Shown in pieces: positions 20,636 to 28,806 of a stretch of DNA of 64,000 bases (positions are counted from its first letter, which is position 1; every line of letters begins with the position of its first letter). The stretch is from a virus. Both the position numbers and the translations under genes were made by a program. Where the stretch lies: IMG/VR virus record IMGVR_UViG_3300010397_000048, positions 1 through 64,000 of that record; one strand, written 5' to 3'. The notes under the pieces are model-generated. The model saw only the letters and a list, made by a program, of their open reading frames with translations, did not search any database and was not told the DNA's origin.

Positions 20636-21466
20636 TTGCCTTTAATTGGAAACGTCTATAAAGGAACTGGTAAAGACCAGCAGCGATGGTATAGAAATAA
20701 CAATACTAAGACTGAAGTTCCAGGCGTATCAGCAATAGTCGACATGATGCCCAAGGGTGCCTTAACTCCTTGGGCCGCAAGACTTGCAGCAGAATGGGCA
20801 GTAGATAATATCAATGAGGTTCAAGAGTTACTGTCCGAAAAGGATGGTCGTTTTCGAGCCATTGATAAGATTAAGAATGCCAGTTCTCGCTATGCAGATA
20901 AAGCAGCTAAAGAAGGAACCAGTGTTCATCATTATGCAGAAACAGTTGCTAGAGCAGTACAAGCAAACACAAAACCTAAGGCTGACGATATGCCTCAAGG
21001 GACGATGCCTTATCTGAGGAACTACGTACGGTTTCTAAAAGAATTCGACGTAGAACCAGTAATGCTCGAAACTGTGGTGTGGAATGAGGAAGTTGGATAC
21101 GCTGGTCGAATTGATATGGCCGCTATTCTTCATAAGATTAGTGAAGATCTCGTAATCGTAGATACTAAGTCCGGTGCTTCTGGAGTTTGGGAATCTGTTT
21201 CATTGCAACAGACTGCTTATGTAAAAGCAGAATCATGGTGGGATGAAGAGGAAGATATCCTAAAACCAATGCCAGAAATCCTTGGTGCGTATGCTTTGTG
21301 GCTACGCCCAGAAGGATTCGCATTGATTCCAGTTGATACAACAGACATGGAGTATGAACAACTCAAGAGACTTCGGGGATCACTTGAGTGGAAACGAACT
21401 AGAGCAAAGAAAGTAGTTCGTCCAGCTATTAATCAGTATCCAATTAAGAGGCAGAGGAGATGGTAG
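20636..21466 (+). CDS. PD-(D/E)XK exonuclease, RecB/Cas4-like
   Basis: 276 residues from TTG 20636 after AAAGGAG. The RecB-type core is visible: an N-terminal helix with VHHYAE, then GRIDMAAI, LVIVDTKSG, and a Gln-containing helix (SLQQTAYV), giving the D...DxK...Q catalytic set of this nuclease clan. No Cys cluster, so it is not a canonical Fe-S Cas4. It probably processes DNA ends in phage recombination or replication. It opens the DNA-metabolism region, and its stop overlaps the next gene by 7 bases. Confidence 0.82.
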   Translation: MPLIGNVYKGTGKDQQRWYRNNNTKTEVPGVSAIVDMMPKGALTPWAARLAAEWAVDNINEVQELLSEKDGRFRAIDKIKNASSRYADKAAKEGTSVHHYAETVARAVQANTKPKADDMPQGTMPYLRNYVRFLKEFDVEPVMLETVVWNEEVGYAGRIDMAAILHKISEDLVIVDTKSGASGVWESVSLQQTAYVKAESWWDEEEDILKPMPEILGAYALWLRPEGFALIPVDTTDMEYEQLKRLRGSLEWKRTRAKKVVRPAINQYPIKRQRRW

Positions 21467-21846
21467 TGCTTCTCTTAGGTGGTCCTGCGCATGGGCAGGA
21501 AAGGGAATTAGAAAATGGTCAAACTGAGCTTACAATTATGGCTCCGTCACCAGGAAATCCCCTTCCGACACCGTGGAAATATGAAGTAAAAACAATTCAG
21601 GCAGAAACTAAACCTGGTTGGGTTTTTGAAAAAACTGTTCTAGTTGAAAAGAGCATGCCTGTAGATGTAGCAACTGAGGCATTGACTCAAGTTCTCCTGA
21701 TTAAGTTCGGATCAGAATTAGTTAGACAATTCATGGAAACTGGAACTATTGTAGAAAGCCCATGGCAGATGCTTGGAGGTGAAGAAAATGACACAGACTC
21801 CACAAATAGTGAAAGTCAGTCCCCCTTACTCATTGCCAAGCGATGA
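21460..21846 (+). CDS. Hypothetical protein, 128 aa
   Basis: 128 residues. The N-terminal VVLLLGGPAHGQ resembles the protein at 34572-34985 (KLLVIGGPAEGK), and both end in a helical region, so the two are probably paralogues. No named domain. It overlaps the next gene. Confidence 0.68.
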   Translation: MVVLLLGGPAHGQERELENGQTELTIMAPSPGNPLPTPWKYEVKTIQAETKPGWVFEKTVLVEKSMPVDVATEALTQVLLIKFGSELVRQFMETGTIVESPWQMLGGEENDTDSTNSESQSPLLIAKR

Positions 21847-21997
21847 TGAACTGTATTCAGAAACTCAAATGCTACGACAGGAATTAGGGTCATTGATTAC
21901 TGATCTTCGAATCATGATTGGTAACATCCGAAAAACTCCTGAAGATTGGTATCCAGCAGCAATTGCCGATGCTTTAGAGGAGATTATCAATGGCTGA
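21788..21997 (+). CDS. Hypothetical helical protein, 69 aa
   Basis: 69 residues from ATG 21788 (GGAGGTGAAG upstream). Helical C-terminal two thirds. The stop overlaps the next ATG. Function unknown. Confidence 0.65.
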   Translation: MTQTPQIVKVSPPYSLPSDDELYSETQMLRQELGSLITDLRIMIGNIRKTPEDWYPAAIADALEEIING

Positions 21998-22583
21998 TAA
22001 ACCGAAGACATATGCTCAGCAAGTTCAGGAACTGAAAGATCAAAAAGATGAACTGTTAACAGATATCGAAGATCTGAAAAGACAGATTTCATTCATTCCT
22101 GAACTTCAAGACGAAATCTCAGATCTTAATGCTAGATTAGCAGCACAAGCTGATAAATCTCGAAGCTCCTTTGTAACTGACAAAGCAAAAACTACTGATT
22201 TAATTCAGCGTGCTGAGTCGGCGGAAAAGGGAATTCGGAATTTGCAAAAGCTTAATCAGGATTTGATTCGTGAAAAAGATAGCTTACAGCAGCAGCTAGA
22301 CATTCTTGGAAAAGAGCGCGATAAATATCGTGGGCTTGAAGATAAGGTCAATCTTATTTCTAAAGAATTAAAGGCTGCTAATATACGAGTCGCTGCATTG
22401 AATCAACAATTACGCGATAGACAAGTAGAATTCAATGAGGCTGCGGCCCGTACGGAAAAGGAAATTCTTTATCTGCGCGAACTAGCTAAGGCGCAAGCTG
22501 CAAGAATTCAAGATGTAACAGCAACAGTGCAAGCAATGCCAGATACTATTTCAAGTCTAAAGGACATGATTAGTAGATGGTAA
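21990..22583 (+). CDS. Coiled-coil protein, 197 aa
   Basis: 197 residues of almost uninterrupted coiled coil (heptads such as LKDQKDELLTDIEDLKRQI and LIREKDSLQQQLDIL). It resembles the arms of SMC or other scaffold proteins, without an ATPase head. It lies between two nuclease-like genes; a structural or recombination-accessory role is inferred from position. Confidence 0.72.
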   Translation: MADKPKTYAQQVQELKDQKDELLTDIEDLKRQISFIPELQDEISDLNARLAAQADKSRSSFVTDKAKTTDLIQRAESAEKGIRNLQKLNQDLIREKDSLQQQLDILGKERDKYRGLEDKVNLISKELKAANIRVAALNQQLRDRQVEFNEAAARTEKEILYLRELAKAQAARIQDVTATVQAMPDTISSLKDMISRW

Positions 22584-22930
22584 GGGCACAATCCCGAAAA
22601 CATCGGGGCTATGCTACTCAGAGGCTAATCGCTTTACGCTGGAAACAGAATGGTTTGGCTCCTTATGCTGTTCCTGTTGGTGCTGGAGAATCTGGCGAGG
22701 ATATTTTGAATCCACCACCAGGATTAGTAATTGAAATAAAGGCTCGTGATACTGTTAGCCTGCAATCAGCATTAAGGCAAGCAACGAAATCTAATCCAGA
22801 GGCAATTCCCTGGATCATTTGGCGACACAACGGACAAGGTGAAGCCAGTTTGGATGACTGGACAGTCACCATGCGATTAAAAGACGCAGAAGAATTGTAT
22901 CTGGCATGGAGGAATGTTAATAATGGATGA
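22577..22930 (+). CDS. Resolvase-like PD-(D/E)XK nuclease
   Basis: 117 residues. Small nuclease of the archaeal Hjc-like type. RKHRGYATQRLIALRWKQNG supplies the first helix, GEDIL the first acidic residue, and LVIEIKARD the E-x-K motif, followed by a helix LQSALRQATK. It may resolve branched DNA during replication and packaging. Overlaps the preceding stop. Confidence 0.7.
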   Translation: MVRAQSRKHRGYATQRLIALRWKQNGLAPYAVPVGAGESGEDILNPPPGLVIEIKARDTVSLQSALRQATKSNPEAIPWIIWRHNGQGEASLDDWTVTMRLKDAEELYLAWRNVNNG

Positions 22931-23501
22931 GCAGTTCGAAAAGCTTATCGCAGACGCGGTAGAGAGAAACCCAGACCTTGTAAAAAAGTTCGGGAATCCC
23001 CTAGATAAGAATGATCCTCGCAATTGGACTCCTACTGAGAGAGCCGAAAAAGGATTATCACAAGAGGAACAGCTTAAACTTCTTGGATTAGATGTTGAAT
23101 CACAGTCTATGGCTGTTGCAATGTTGGTTCAAAAGAATCTTGAACTAGAATTCCAGCTAGATAAACTTCAGCGATGGGCAGCCGATAAAATGGCTGAAGA
23201 ATTCGTTACTCTTGTAAGAGAGAATCCTGAAAAGGCGTCTGAATATCTGAAGTCAATGATGGAAATGGGTGAGCCTCCATCTAAAAATGTTCCAGTTGCT
23301 GGACAAGAACCATTGCCGATGGTGCAAACTGTAAATGGACCAATTCGCTTGGATCAGATTCCGGGATTTAAAGACGATCCTAATTGGCGTCCAAGTCCTG
23401 ATTGGCTAGATGCGAATTGTACGTGTGACGTTCATACCAAGAAACGAGCAGAGTCCGAGGGTAAGGGCCCGTTCGATTTCCCGACTGGAATGTATTTGTG
23501 A
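22923..23501 (+). CDS. Hypothetical protein, 192 aa
   Basis: 192 residues from ATG 22923, 9 bases after GGAGG; the earlier ATG at 22914 abuts the ribosome-binding site and is less likely. Helical N-terminal half and an Asp/Pro-rich C-terminus with CTCDVH. No domain recognised. An intrinsic terminator follows. Confidence 0.7.
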   Translation: MDEQFEKLIADAVERNPDLVKKFGNPLDKNDPRNWTPTERAEKGLSQEEQLKLLGLDVESQSMAVAMLVQKNLELEFQLDKLQRWAADKMAEEFVTLVRENPEKASEYLKSMMEMGEPPSKNVPVAGQEPLPMVQTVNGPIRLDQIPGFKDDPNWRPSPDWLDANCTCDVHTKKRAESEGKGPFDFPTGMYL

Positions 23502-23503
23502 TT

Positions 23504-23537
23504 AAAGGGTCAAGGCTGAAAAGCCTGGCCCTTTTTT
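23504..23537 (+). terminator. Rho-independent terminator
   Basis: AAAGGG(TC)AAGGCT pairs with AGCCT(GG)CCCTTT around a GAAA loop and runs into TTTTTT, 2 bases after the stop codon of the 192-aa gene. Confidence 0.9.
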
Positions 23538-23562
23538 CTATCCCCGGAGATGATCTTGAAAT

Positions 23563-24015
23563 ATGAGAAGTGACTGGTCTACTGTGGATGAAATTCATAG
23601 ACCTCTATCTAAAGACCTTGCCGACAAGGCAGAGAAAAAGTTAGCTGAACTAGAAGCTCGAATCGAGGAAGAAGAGAATAAGTTTAAGCCTCAACCATTG
23701 AGGTCTAAACTAATCTGGGTTGGGGTAGATTTGGACGGAACACTGGCAGAACCATTATGGACTCCTGATAATCCGACCACGGAAATTGGTGACCCTATTT
23801 GGTCCAATGTGGACAAACTAAAAGTCTTAGTAGCAATGGGGTATAAGATCTTTGTTCATACATCTAGACCATGGACTGATTACGCAATCATTGAGCAATG
23901 GTTACAACATTATGGCATTCCATACAAGGAAATTCAATGTGGAAAACCGTTATATGCTGCATATATTGATGATCGTGCGATCAATGCTGAGGAGAAATCA
24001 TGGCTGCCACAATAG
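23563..24015 (+). CDS. HAD-superfamily phosphatase
   Basis: 150 residues. Motif I VDLDGTLAEP near residue 52, motif II VHTSRP with the conserved Ser near 100, and a C-terminal YIDDRAI in place of motif IV. It has the small-cap or capless layout of HAD 5'-nucleotidases and phosphatases. It probably removes phosphate from a nucleotide or polynucleotide end. It overlaps the next gene by 16 bases. Confidence 0.78.
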   Translation: MRSDWSTVDEIHRPLSKDLADKAEKKLAELEARIEEEENKFKPQPLRSKLIWVGVDLDGTLAEPLWTPDNPTTEIGDPIWSNVDKLKVLVAMGYKIFVHTSRPWTDYAIIEQWLQHYGIPYKEIQCGKPLYAAYIDDRAINAEEKSWLPQ

Positions 24016-24644
24016 GCACGGATTCAGGACCGTTAATTCCTTTTTCTAGTACTAGATGCATTTGCCTACACAACAGGGGGCAACACGCCCTAGGTATCAA
24101 TAAGTGCGACAATTGCGATTGCTCTAAATTCCAGTTACATAAAGTCTTGACTGCTGCGGAAGCGGATGAGTTAACAGGTGCGATGTGTGTCACACCTGAA
24201 GCGCCGGACCCCAGTCAAACTGAGAGTATGCAAATTGTCGATAGCAATGATCGGGGGTCGGCAATTACTGTAAAACAAAAAGAGTGGGGTAAGTCCGGAT
24301 TAAAAGACAGCGGTAACCGGCTGCATTTTGATTCAGGAATGGTACGTGATGTTGATGATACAAAACCGGCTTTTGATCTCGTAATTCCTGAGGGAATTCC
24401 TTATGACGAATTAATGCTTACTCGCTGGGCTGAGTTACTTCGCAAAGGTGCTATCAAATATTCTCGTCGTAATTGGGAAAAAGCTAACAGCATAGAAGAA
24501 TTGGAACGTGCGAAGGCCAGTGCTTTCCGTCATTTCATTCAATGGTTCTCAGGGGAAACCGACGAAGATCACGCAGCGGCTGTATTCTTTAACATCAATG
24601 AAGTAGAAACCATCAAGTTCAAACGAACAAAGGAGACTGGATAA
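24000..24644 (+). CDS. Zn-motif protein with DUF5664 nucleotide pyrophosphohydrolase domain
   Basis: 214 residues. The N-terminal 60 residues carry Cys residues (RCICLHNRG, CDNCDC), probably a zinc motif. The C-terminal 120 residues match the DUF5664 / dATP-dGTP diphosphohydrolase (MazZ-like) pattern: SGMVRDVDDTKPAFDL, ELLRKGAIKYSRRNW, and SAFRHFIQWFSGETDEDHAAA. MazZ converts dGTP to dGMP in phages that replace A with 2-aminoadenine. No PurZ is in this window, so general nucleotide-pool control is equally possible. Confidence 0.72.
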   Translation: MAATIGTDSGPLIPFSSTRCICLHNRGQHALGINKCDNCDCSKFQLHKVLTAAEADELTGAMCVTPEAPDPSQTESMQIVDSNDRGSAITVKQKEWGKSGLKDSGNRLHFDSGMVRDVDDTKPAFDLVIPEGIPYDELMLTRWAELLRKGAIKYSRRNWEKANSIEELERAKASAFRHFIQWFSGETDEDHAAAVFFNINEVETIKFKRTKETG

Positions 24645-25103
24645 ATGCCAGCAACAACAACTCGTGGTTCAAAGGTAGCAGAAAACGAAGTAGATCTACT
24701 GTCCGAAATGGACACTAACCCGACTGGTCCGAATCAGGATGAAGAGGACTTTGATTTGCTTTCTGATATGTCAGAAAGTGATGCTAAGGCATGGGTTCCG
24801 TGGAATGAAGATGACCAACCACGAGGAATTCAGGGAACTGTTACTCACGTCGGCACCGTAACTCAGGATGCTAAGTATGGCGGAGATGAAGTTCCTTATG
24901 TGGAATTAACCGATAAAGATGGCACTGTATGGGGAGTGCGTGGTTATTCCACTGTTCTAGAGAATCAAATGAACAAGGTCATTGACGGAGGTCTCCGTTC
25001 CGGTGACATTTTCGCGGTTGTCTACAAGGGAGAGACCACGAATCGTAAGGGTGACAACACCTACAAGAACTTCCAAGTCAAGACTAAGCACATTGGACAC
25101 TGA
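24645..25103 (+). CDS. OB-fold-like protein, possible ssDNA-binding
   Basis: 152 residues. Acidic, disordered first 50 residues, then a beta-rich domain (GIQGTVTHVGTVTQD, VPYVELTDKDGTVWGVRG, DIFAVVYKGE) with the rhythm of an OB fold. Acidic region plus OB fold suggests a single-strand DNA binding or replication-accessory protein. It lies directly upstream of other replication genes. Confidence 0.6.
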   Translation: MPATTTRGSKVAENEVDLLSEMDTNPTGPNQDEEDFDLLSDMSESDAKAWVPWNEDDQPRGIQGTVTHVGTVTQDAKYGGDEVPYVELTDKDGTVWGVRGYSTVLENQMNKVIDGGLRSGDIFAVVYKGETTNRKGDNTYKNFQVKTKHIGH

Positions 25104-25105
25104 GA

Positions 25106-25534
25106 ATGCCTTTGAAATTTAATCCTCCTAGAGAATCAGCACGATACGCATCGTTCACCTATGGAGAAATTTCTTCTGAAAGAGGAACTTTCAAGGTTTC
25201 CAATAATCTTGGGGCATTGAAGGCAGCAACTGTTAGAAACGCTCGCTATTCTAATGTCAAACTCTTTGAGAATGTCGATGGTGATTGGTATCTGCTTTAT
25301 TCGGTACCAAAAGGAAGCCTGTACGGTGATCTTCCTTGGGTAAAGCAAGTAGGCTACAGTTGGCGCAGTACTCCGTATAAGAAGGCAGTTCCAATGACTC
25401 GTGACGAGTATGCCGAATGGCGAGTAAGAGTTGAACGTGAGAGAATTGCTGATGGATCAGCGTCTCTTGATTTGAATCCTGGTAGAGATTTCGTAAGCCC
25501 AGACGCTTATGATTCTGCCACAAATGTTAGATAA
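25106..25534 (+). CDS. Hypothetical protein, 142 aa
   Basis: 142 residues. Strand-rich, with many Tyr, Trp and Arg residues and a charged helical C-terminus. No recognised domain. It is 2 bases after the OB-fold gene and so probably in one operon with it. Confidence 0.7.
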   Translation: MPLKFNPPRESARYASFTYGEISSERGTFKVSNNLGALKAATVRNARYSNVKLFENVDGDWYLLYSVPKGSLYGDLPWVKQVGYSWRSTPYKKAVPMTRDEYAEWRVRVERERIADGSASLDLNPGRDFVSPDAYDSATNVR

Positions 25535-25566
25535 ATGGGTGCAGTAAAAACAAAGGAGTAATTAAC

Positions 25567-25743
25567 ATGAGTGCAGCTTCACCGCGCGAGGTTCGTGCGT
25601 ACCTTCAAGAGAATTCGGAAAGACTTCCTGAGGGTGTTTCTGTTGGACAGCGTGGCCGTCTTTCTCAGCAGGCAAAGGATTTCTTTACTGCTGAAACTGG
25701 CCGTGAGGTAGTGAGCCCGGCTGTTTCTGCGGATGCTGAGTAA
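25567..25743 (+). CDS. Lsr2-like DNA-binding protein, 58 aa
   Basis: 58 residues with AAGGAG before the ATG. The core PREVRAYLQENSERL, GQRGRLSQQAKDFF resembles the C-terminal DNA-binding half of actinobacterial Lsr2: a helix, the RGR loop that enters the AT-rich minor groove, and a second helix. The Lsr2 dimerisation domain is absent. It could compete with host Lsr2 silencing or coat AT-rich phage DNA (inference). Followed by a terminator. Confidence 0.68.
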   Translation: MSAASPREVRAYLQENSERLPEGVSVGQRGRLSQQAKDFFTAETGREVVSPAVSADAE

Positions 25744-25759
25744 TCAGTAGACATTAGAT

Positions 25760-25794
25760 AAGGGGTCGGTCCACATTGGATCGGCCCCTTTTCT
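25760..25794 (+). terminator. Rho-independent terminator
   Basis: AAGGGGTCGGTCC pairs with GGATCGGCCCCTT around a 5-base loop and runs into TTCTT. It lies 17 bases after the Lsr2-like gene. Confidence 0.85.
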
Positions 25795-25828
25795 TGTATC
25801 TACTGCCCGACTTAAGAAAGGATTCTTC

Positions 25829-26308
25829 ATGGCAGATGATTGGAGAGTGAACGAAGCGTTAAAAATGCTCAGACAAATTGTCACTTGTCCATTATGCGGA
25901 GCATTAGTGTCAACTGCTGATGGATACACTACTCATCAACAATGGCACGACGCTATGAATCAATACGTTGCAAGCGTTGACAATCGCTTGGCTCAATTCT
26001 CAGATTACATTATTAATCCTGAAACTGGCCTCCAAGTGCAAGTCCAGCGTAGACTGGATACTATTACAGATTACGTTGTGGCTCCGGAAACGGGTCTTGA
26101 ACCAAGAGTTACCGCCGCGATCACTGCAACTAATGGAGCTGTTACTCAGCTTAGAACAGACGCAACAAATGCCATTGCACAATTGCGATCCGACGCAACA
26201 ACAGCAATTCAAGGAAACACTACTGCAATTAATCAACTGAGAACGGATGCAACAAATGCGATTAATGCATTAGATGCAAGAGTTGATGTGTTAGAGGCTG
26301 CATCCTAA
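25829..26308 (+). CDS. Zinc-finger protein with repeated helical units
   Basis: 159 residues. N-terminal finger CPLCGALVSTADGYTTHQQWH (residues 18-38) looks like a C2H2 finger. The remainder repeats a T-x-A-I-x-Q-L-R-T/S-D-A-T unit about four times, giving a coiled-coil or trimeric fibre-like helix. It precedes the primase-helicase. Function unknown. Confidence 0.68.
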   Translation: MADDWRVNEALKMLRQIVTCPLCGALVSTADGYTTHQQWHDAMNQYVASVDNRLAQFSDYIINPETGLQVQVQRRLDTITDYVVAPETGLEPRVTAAITATNGAVTQLRTDATNAIAQLRSDATTAIQGNTTAINQLRTDATNAINALDARVDVLEAAS

Positions 26309-26328
26309 TAAAAGAATAGGAGTCGCGC

Positions 26329-28350
26329 GTGAGTGAAATCCGCGAATGGCTAGAGAGACTTTATGGTCAGTCTCCTGGTTTCTTTGGTATTACAGCCTTT
26401 GCGGGTGGCCGACCTAGAAGAACTCAATGGTTTGCAACTAGCGCGCTTGACGCCGCTGAAAAAGTAATTGTAAAATACGCAGATAAAGCAGACCTTTATC
26501 TTTCAGTTGGCACCCATTCCGAACCTCAACCAACTCGCGGTGGCGAGTCCACAATTATTTCGATTCCTGGACTATGGTCTGATTTAGATATCGGAGAGGT
26601 TGGGCATAAGCCCGCTTCTCTTCCAAATCCGCCAAACGAAGATGATGCATTGTCCATTGTAGCTGGACTTCCTGAAGCATCAATGCTCATGCATTCTGGT
26701 GGAGGATTACAGGCATTCTGGATTTTTGAAAATGGTCCGTGGGTCTTTTCCGATGCCGAAGATAAAGCTAAGGCAAAGAAAGCTATTCAAGAGTGGGCAA
26801 ATCTCCTTGAAGAAAAAGGAAAAGAACTCGGATTCCATGTTGATAAGGTTGCTGATCTAGCTCGAATTCTTCGAGTACCTGGAAGTGTTAATCACAAAGA
26901 AGGTCTAAAAAGACCTGTCCAAATTAGATGGTCAGATAAACCAGGACACGATGTTGACGAGTTAACAGCATTCGGAATCCCTGACAGTCACCAGTATGAA
27001 TCAGATCCAAAACCAGTAGAGGACAATTTTCCTCTAAGCTGGAATGAAATTCTTGCGCCACACGGCTATATTCAATGTGATGATAACAAATGGGCCAGAC
27101 CAGGAAAGGATTGCTCGGAAGGAATTTCGTTATCTATTGCGGATTTTTCTCCCTTTGTAATTACCAATTGGTCTGAATCAGATGACAACTTGCCGGTAGG
27201 TAGAGGCACTAAGCTAACTAAATTACGACTCTATGCTCTTTTGAATCACGATGGAAACATCGAAAAGGCTAAGAAGTCTCTACCGAATCGGAAGATCAAA
27301 CTTACACCAGCGTCCACAATTACTATGAAACCTGTTCGCTGGATTTGGAAAGATAGAATTGCAGAAGGTACGCTTGCTTTACTTGCTGGTCGTGAAGGAA
27401 TTGGTAAATCAACTCTGGCATATACCCTAGTAGCACAGATTACTAAAGGACAATTAGAGGGAGACCATTACGGTAAGCCTCGCGGAGTAATCATTGTAGC
27501 TACTGAGGATTCTTGGGAATTTACTATTGTTCCTAGATTAGTAGCTGCTAATGCCAATTTGGACAAGGTATTTCGAGCTGATCCTGTCGACGAAGATGAA
27601 TATGGAATTAGCCTGCCGCGCGATGTTGACGAATTGAGTATGATTGCTAAAGAAAATGGGATCGGTTTCATTCTTCTAGATCCGCTGATGTCTAGGGTTG
27701 ATTCCAAATTGGACTCACATAAAGATCATGATGTGAGAAAGGCTTTGGAGCCATTAGTAAAGATGGCTATTGCATCGCAAGCTGCGGTACTGGGATTGAT
27801 CCACGTAAATAAGTCAGGATCAACTGATCCATTGTCGACACTCATGGGATCACGTGCATTCTCTGCGGTTGCTCGTGCTGTACTTTATGTAGCAGAAAAT
27901 CCAGAAAACCGAGAAGAAAAGGTAATGAGTCAAGCCAAGAATAACTTGGGTAGGTCCGATTTGCCGGAGCTTGCATATACGCTGACCCAAGTCACAGTTG
28001 GCATGTTTGGTGACGAGATTATTACCTCTGTCGCTCTACAGTGGGCAGGAGAAAAAGATGTTGGAACTGTTCGCAATTACATTTCTTCTAAAGGATCTAC
28101 TACTAAAACTCAGGCAGAAATTGCTGAGGAATTTCTAACAGATCAATTAGCAGATGGTCCTGTACCGTCACAGCGAGTAAAAGATAAGGCTAAAGAACAA
28201 GGAATTTCAGAAGCAACTCTAAAACGAAAGTTTAGTGATATGGGCGGTATTGCAAAGAGACAGGGACATGGAAAATCCATGATGTCTACTTGGGAATTTC
28301 CTACTCCGGAAAGTAATTTCGAAGATTATCTAGGAATGGTTAATGCTTAA
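26329..28350 (+). CDS. Primase-polymerase/helicase fusion
   Basis: 673 residues from GTG 26329. The N-terminal 220 residues match archaeo-eukaryotic-type primase-polymerase: LWSDLDIG supplies the acidic pair, then HSGGGLQAFW and ILRVPGSVNHKE. From about residue 345 there is a RepA/RecA-like ATPase: Walker A GREGIGKST (about 353), IIVATEDS, and Walker B FILLDPL (about 446). The C-terminal 80 residues look like a winged helix (AEIAEEFL...SQRVKDKAKE). It should synthesise primers and unwind DNA at the phage fork, and lies next to the polymerase. Confidence 0.82.
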   Translation: MSEIREWLERLYGQSPGFFGITAFAGGRPRRTQWFATSALDAAEKVIVKYADKADLYLSVGTHSEPQPTRGGESTIISIPGLWSDLDIGEVGHKPASLPNPPNEDDALSIVAGLPEASMLMHSGGGLQAFWIFENGPWVFSDAEDKAKAKKAIQEWANLLEEKGKELGFHVDKVADLARILRVPGSVNHKEGLKRPVQIRWSDKPGHDVDELTAFGIPDSHQYESDPKPVEDNFPLSWNEILAPHGYIQCDDNKWARPGKDCSEGISLSIADFSPFVITNWSESDDNLPVGRGTKLTKLRLYALLNHDGNIEKAKKSLPNRKIKLTPASTITMKPVRWIWKDRIAEGTLALLAGREGIGKSTLAYTLVAQITKGQLEGDHYGKPRGVIIVATEDSWEFTIVPRLVAANANLDKVFRADPVDEDEYGISLPRDVDELSMIAKENGIGFILLDPLMSRVDSKLDSHKDHDVRKALEPLVKMAIASQAAVLGLIHVNKSGSTDPLSTLMGSRAFSAVARAVLYVAENPENREEKVMSQAKNNLGRSDLPELAYTLTQVTVGMFGDEIITSVALQWAGEKDVGTVRNYISSKGSTTKTQAEIAEEFLTDQLADGPVPSQRVKDKAKEQGISEATLKRKFSDMGGIAKRQGHGKSMMSTWEFPTPESNFEDYLGMVNA

Positions 28351-28651
28351 TATTGAAATGAAAGATTGGCGTGGGACTCCCATTCAGCTGGGATCAATTG
28401 TTGTTTACCCAGGAAGAAAAGGTAGTCATCAATGGATGGTTGAAGCAGAAGTAATCGAAATATTTCAAGACTGGCAATGGGGAGAATTTAAATGGGCACT
28501 TCGTGTTCAGCCATTGCGACAAGGAACCTACGGCCGGACCAATAAAAAACCAGTAAAAATCACAGCACTTGAAAGAGTGACTGTTGTTGATAATCCGGAT
28601 CAATTAGCAAAGGTTGGGTGGCCTGACGATGCCGTATCCGAGCGACATTAA
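28343..28651 (+). CDS. SH3-like small protein, 102 aa
   Basis: 102 residues, overlapping the primase-helicase stop by 8 bases. The beta-rich pattern LGSIVVYPGRKGSHQWMVEA resembles a KOW/SH3-like barrel, as in the gene at 123-446. Function unknown. Confidence 0.62.
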   Translation: MLNIEMKDWRGTPIQLGSIVVYPGRKGSHQWMVEAEVIEIFQDWQWGEFKWALRVQPLRQGTYGRTNKKPVKITALERVTVVDNPDQLAKVGWPDDAVSERH

Positions 28652-28799
28652 TGATTCATGGGATCATTTCTATGATGATGAGGAACACGAAGATTCTTAT
28701 GACGATGATGGTGACCAATTATTATTCGAAGAAGATGGTCAATTCTATTTGACTAATGACGATGACTATTGGGACGCAGAAGATAACACTTGGGATTAG
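28629..28799 (+). CDS. Very acidic small protein, 56 aa
   Basis: 56 residues from ATG 28629, mostly Asp, Glu and Tyr. The charge pattern suggests a DNA mimic or a disordered acidic tail protein. It overlaps the previous gene by 23 bases and is 7 bases ahead of the polymerase gene. Confidence 0.55.
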   Translation: MPYPSDINDSWDHFYDDEEHEDSYDDDGDQLLFEEDGQFYLTNDDDYWDAEDNTWD

Positions 28800-28806
28800 G
28801 AGTTAA

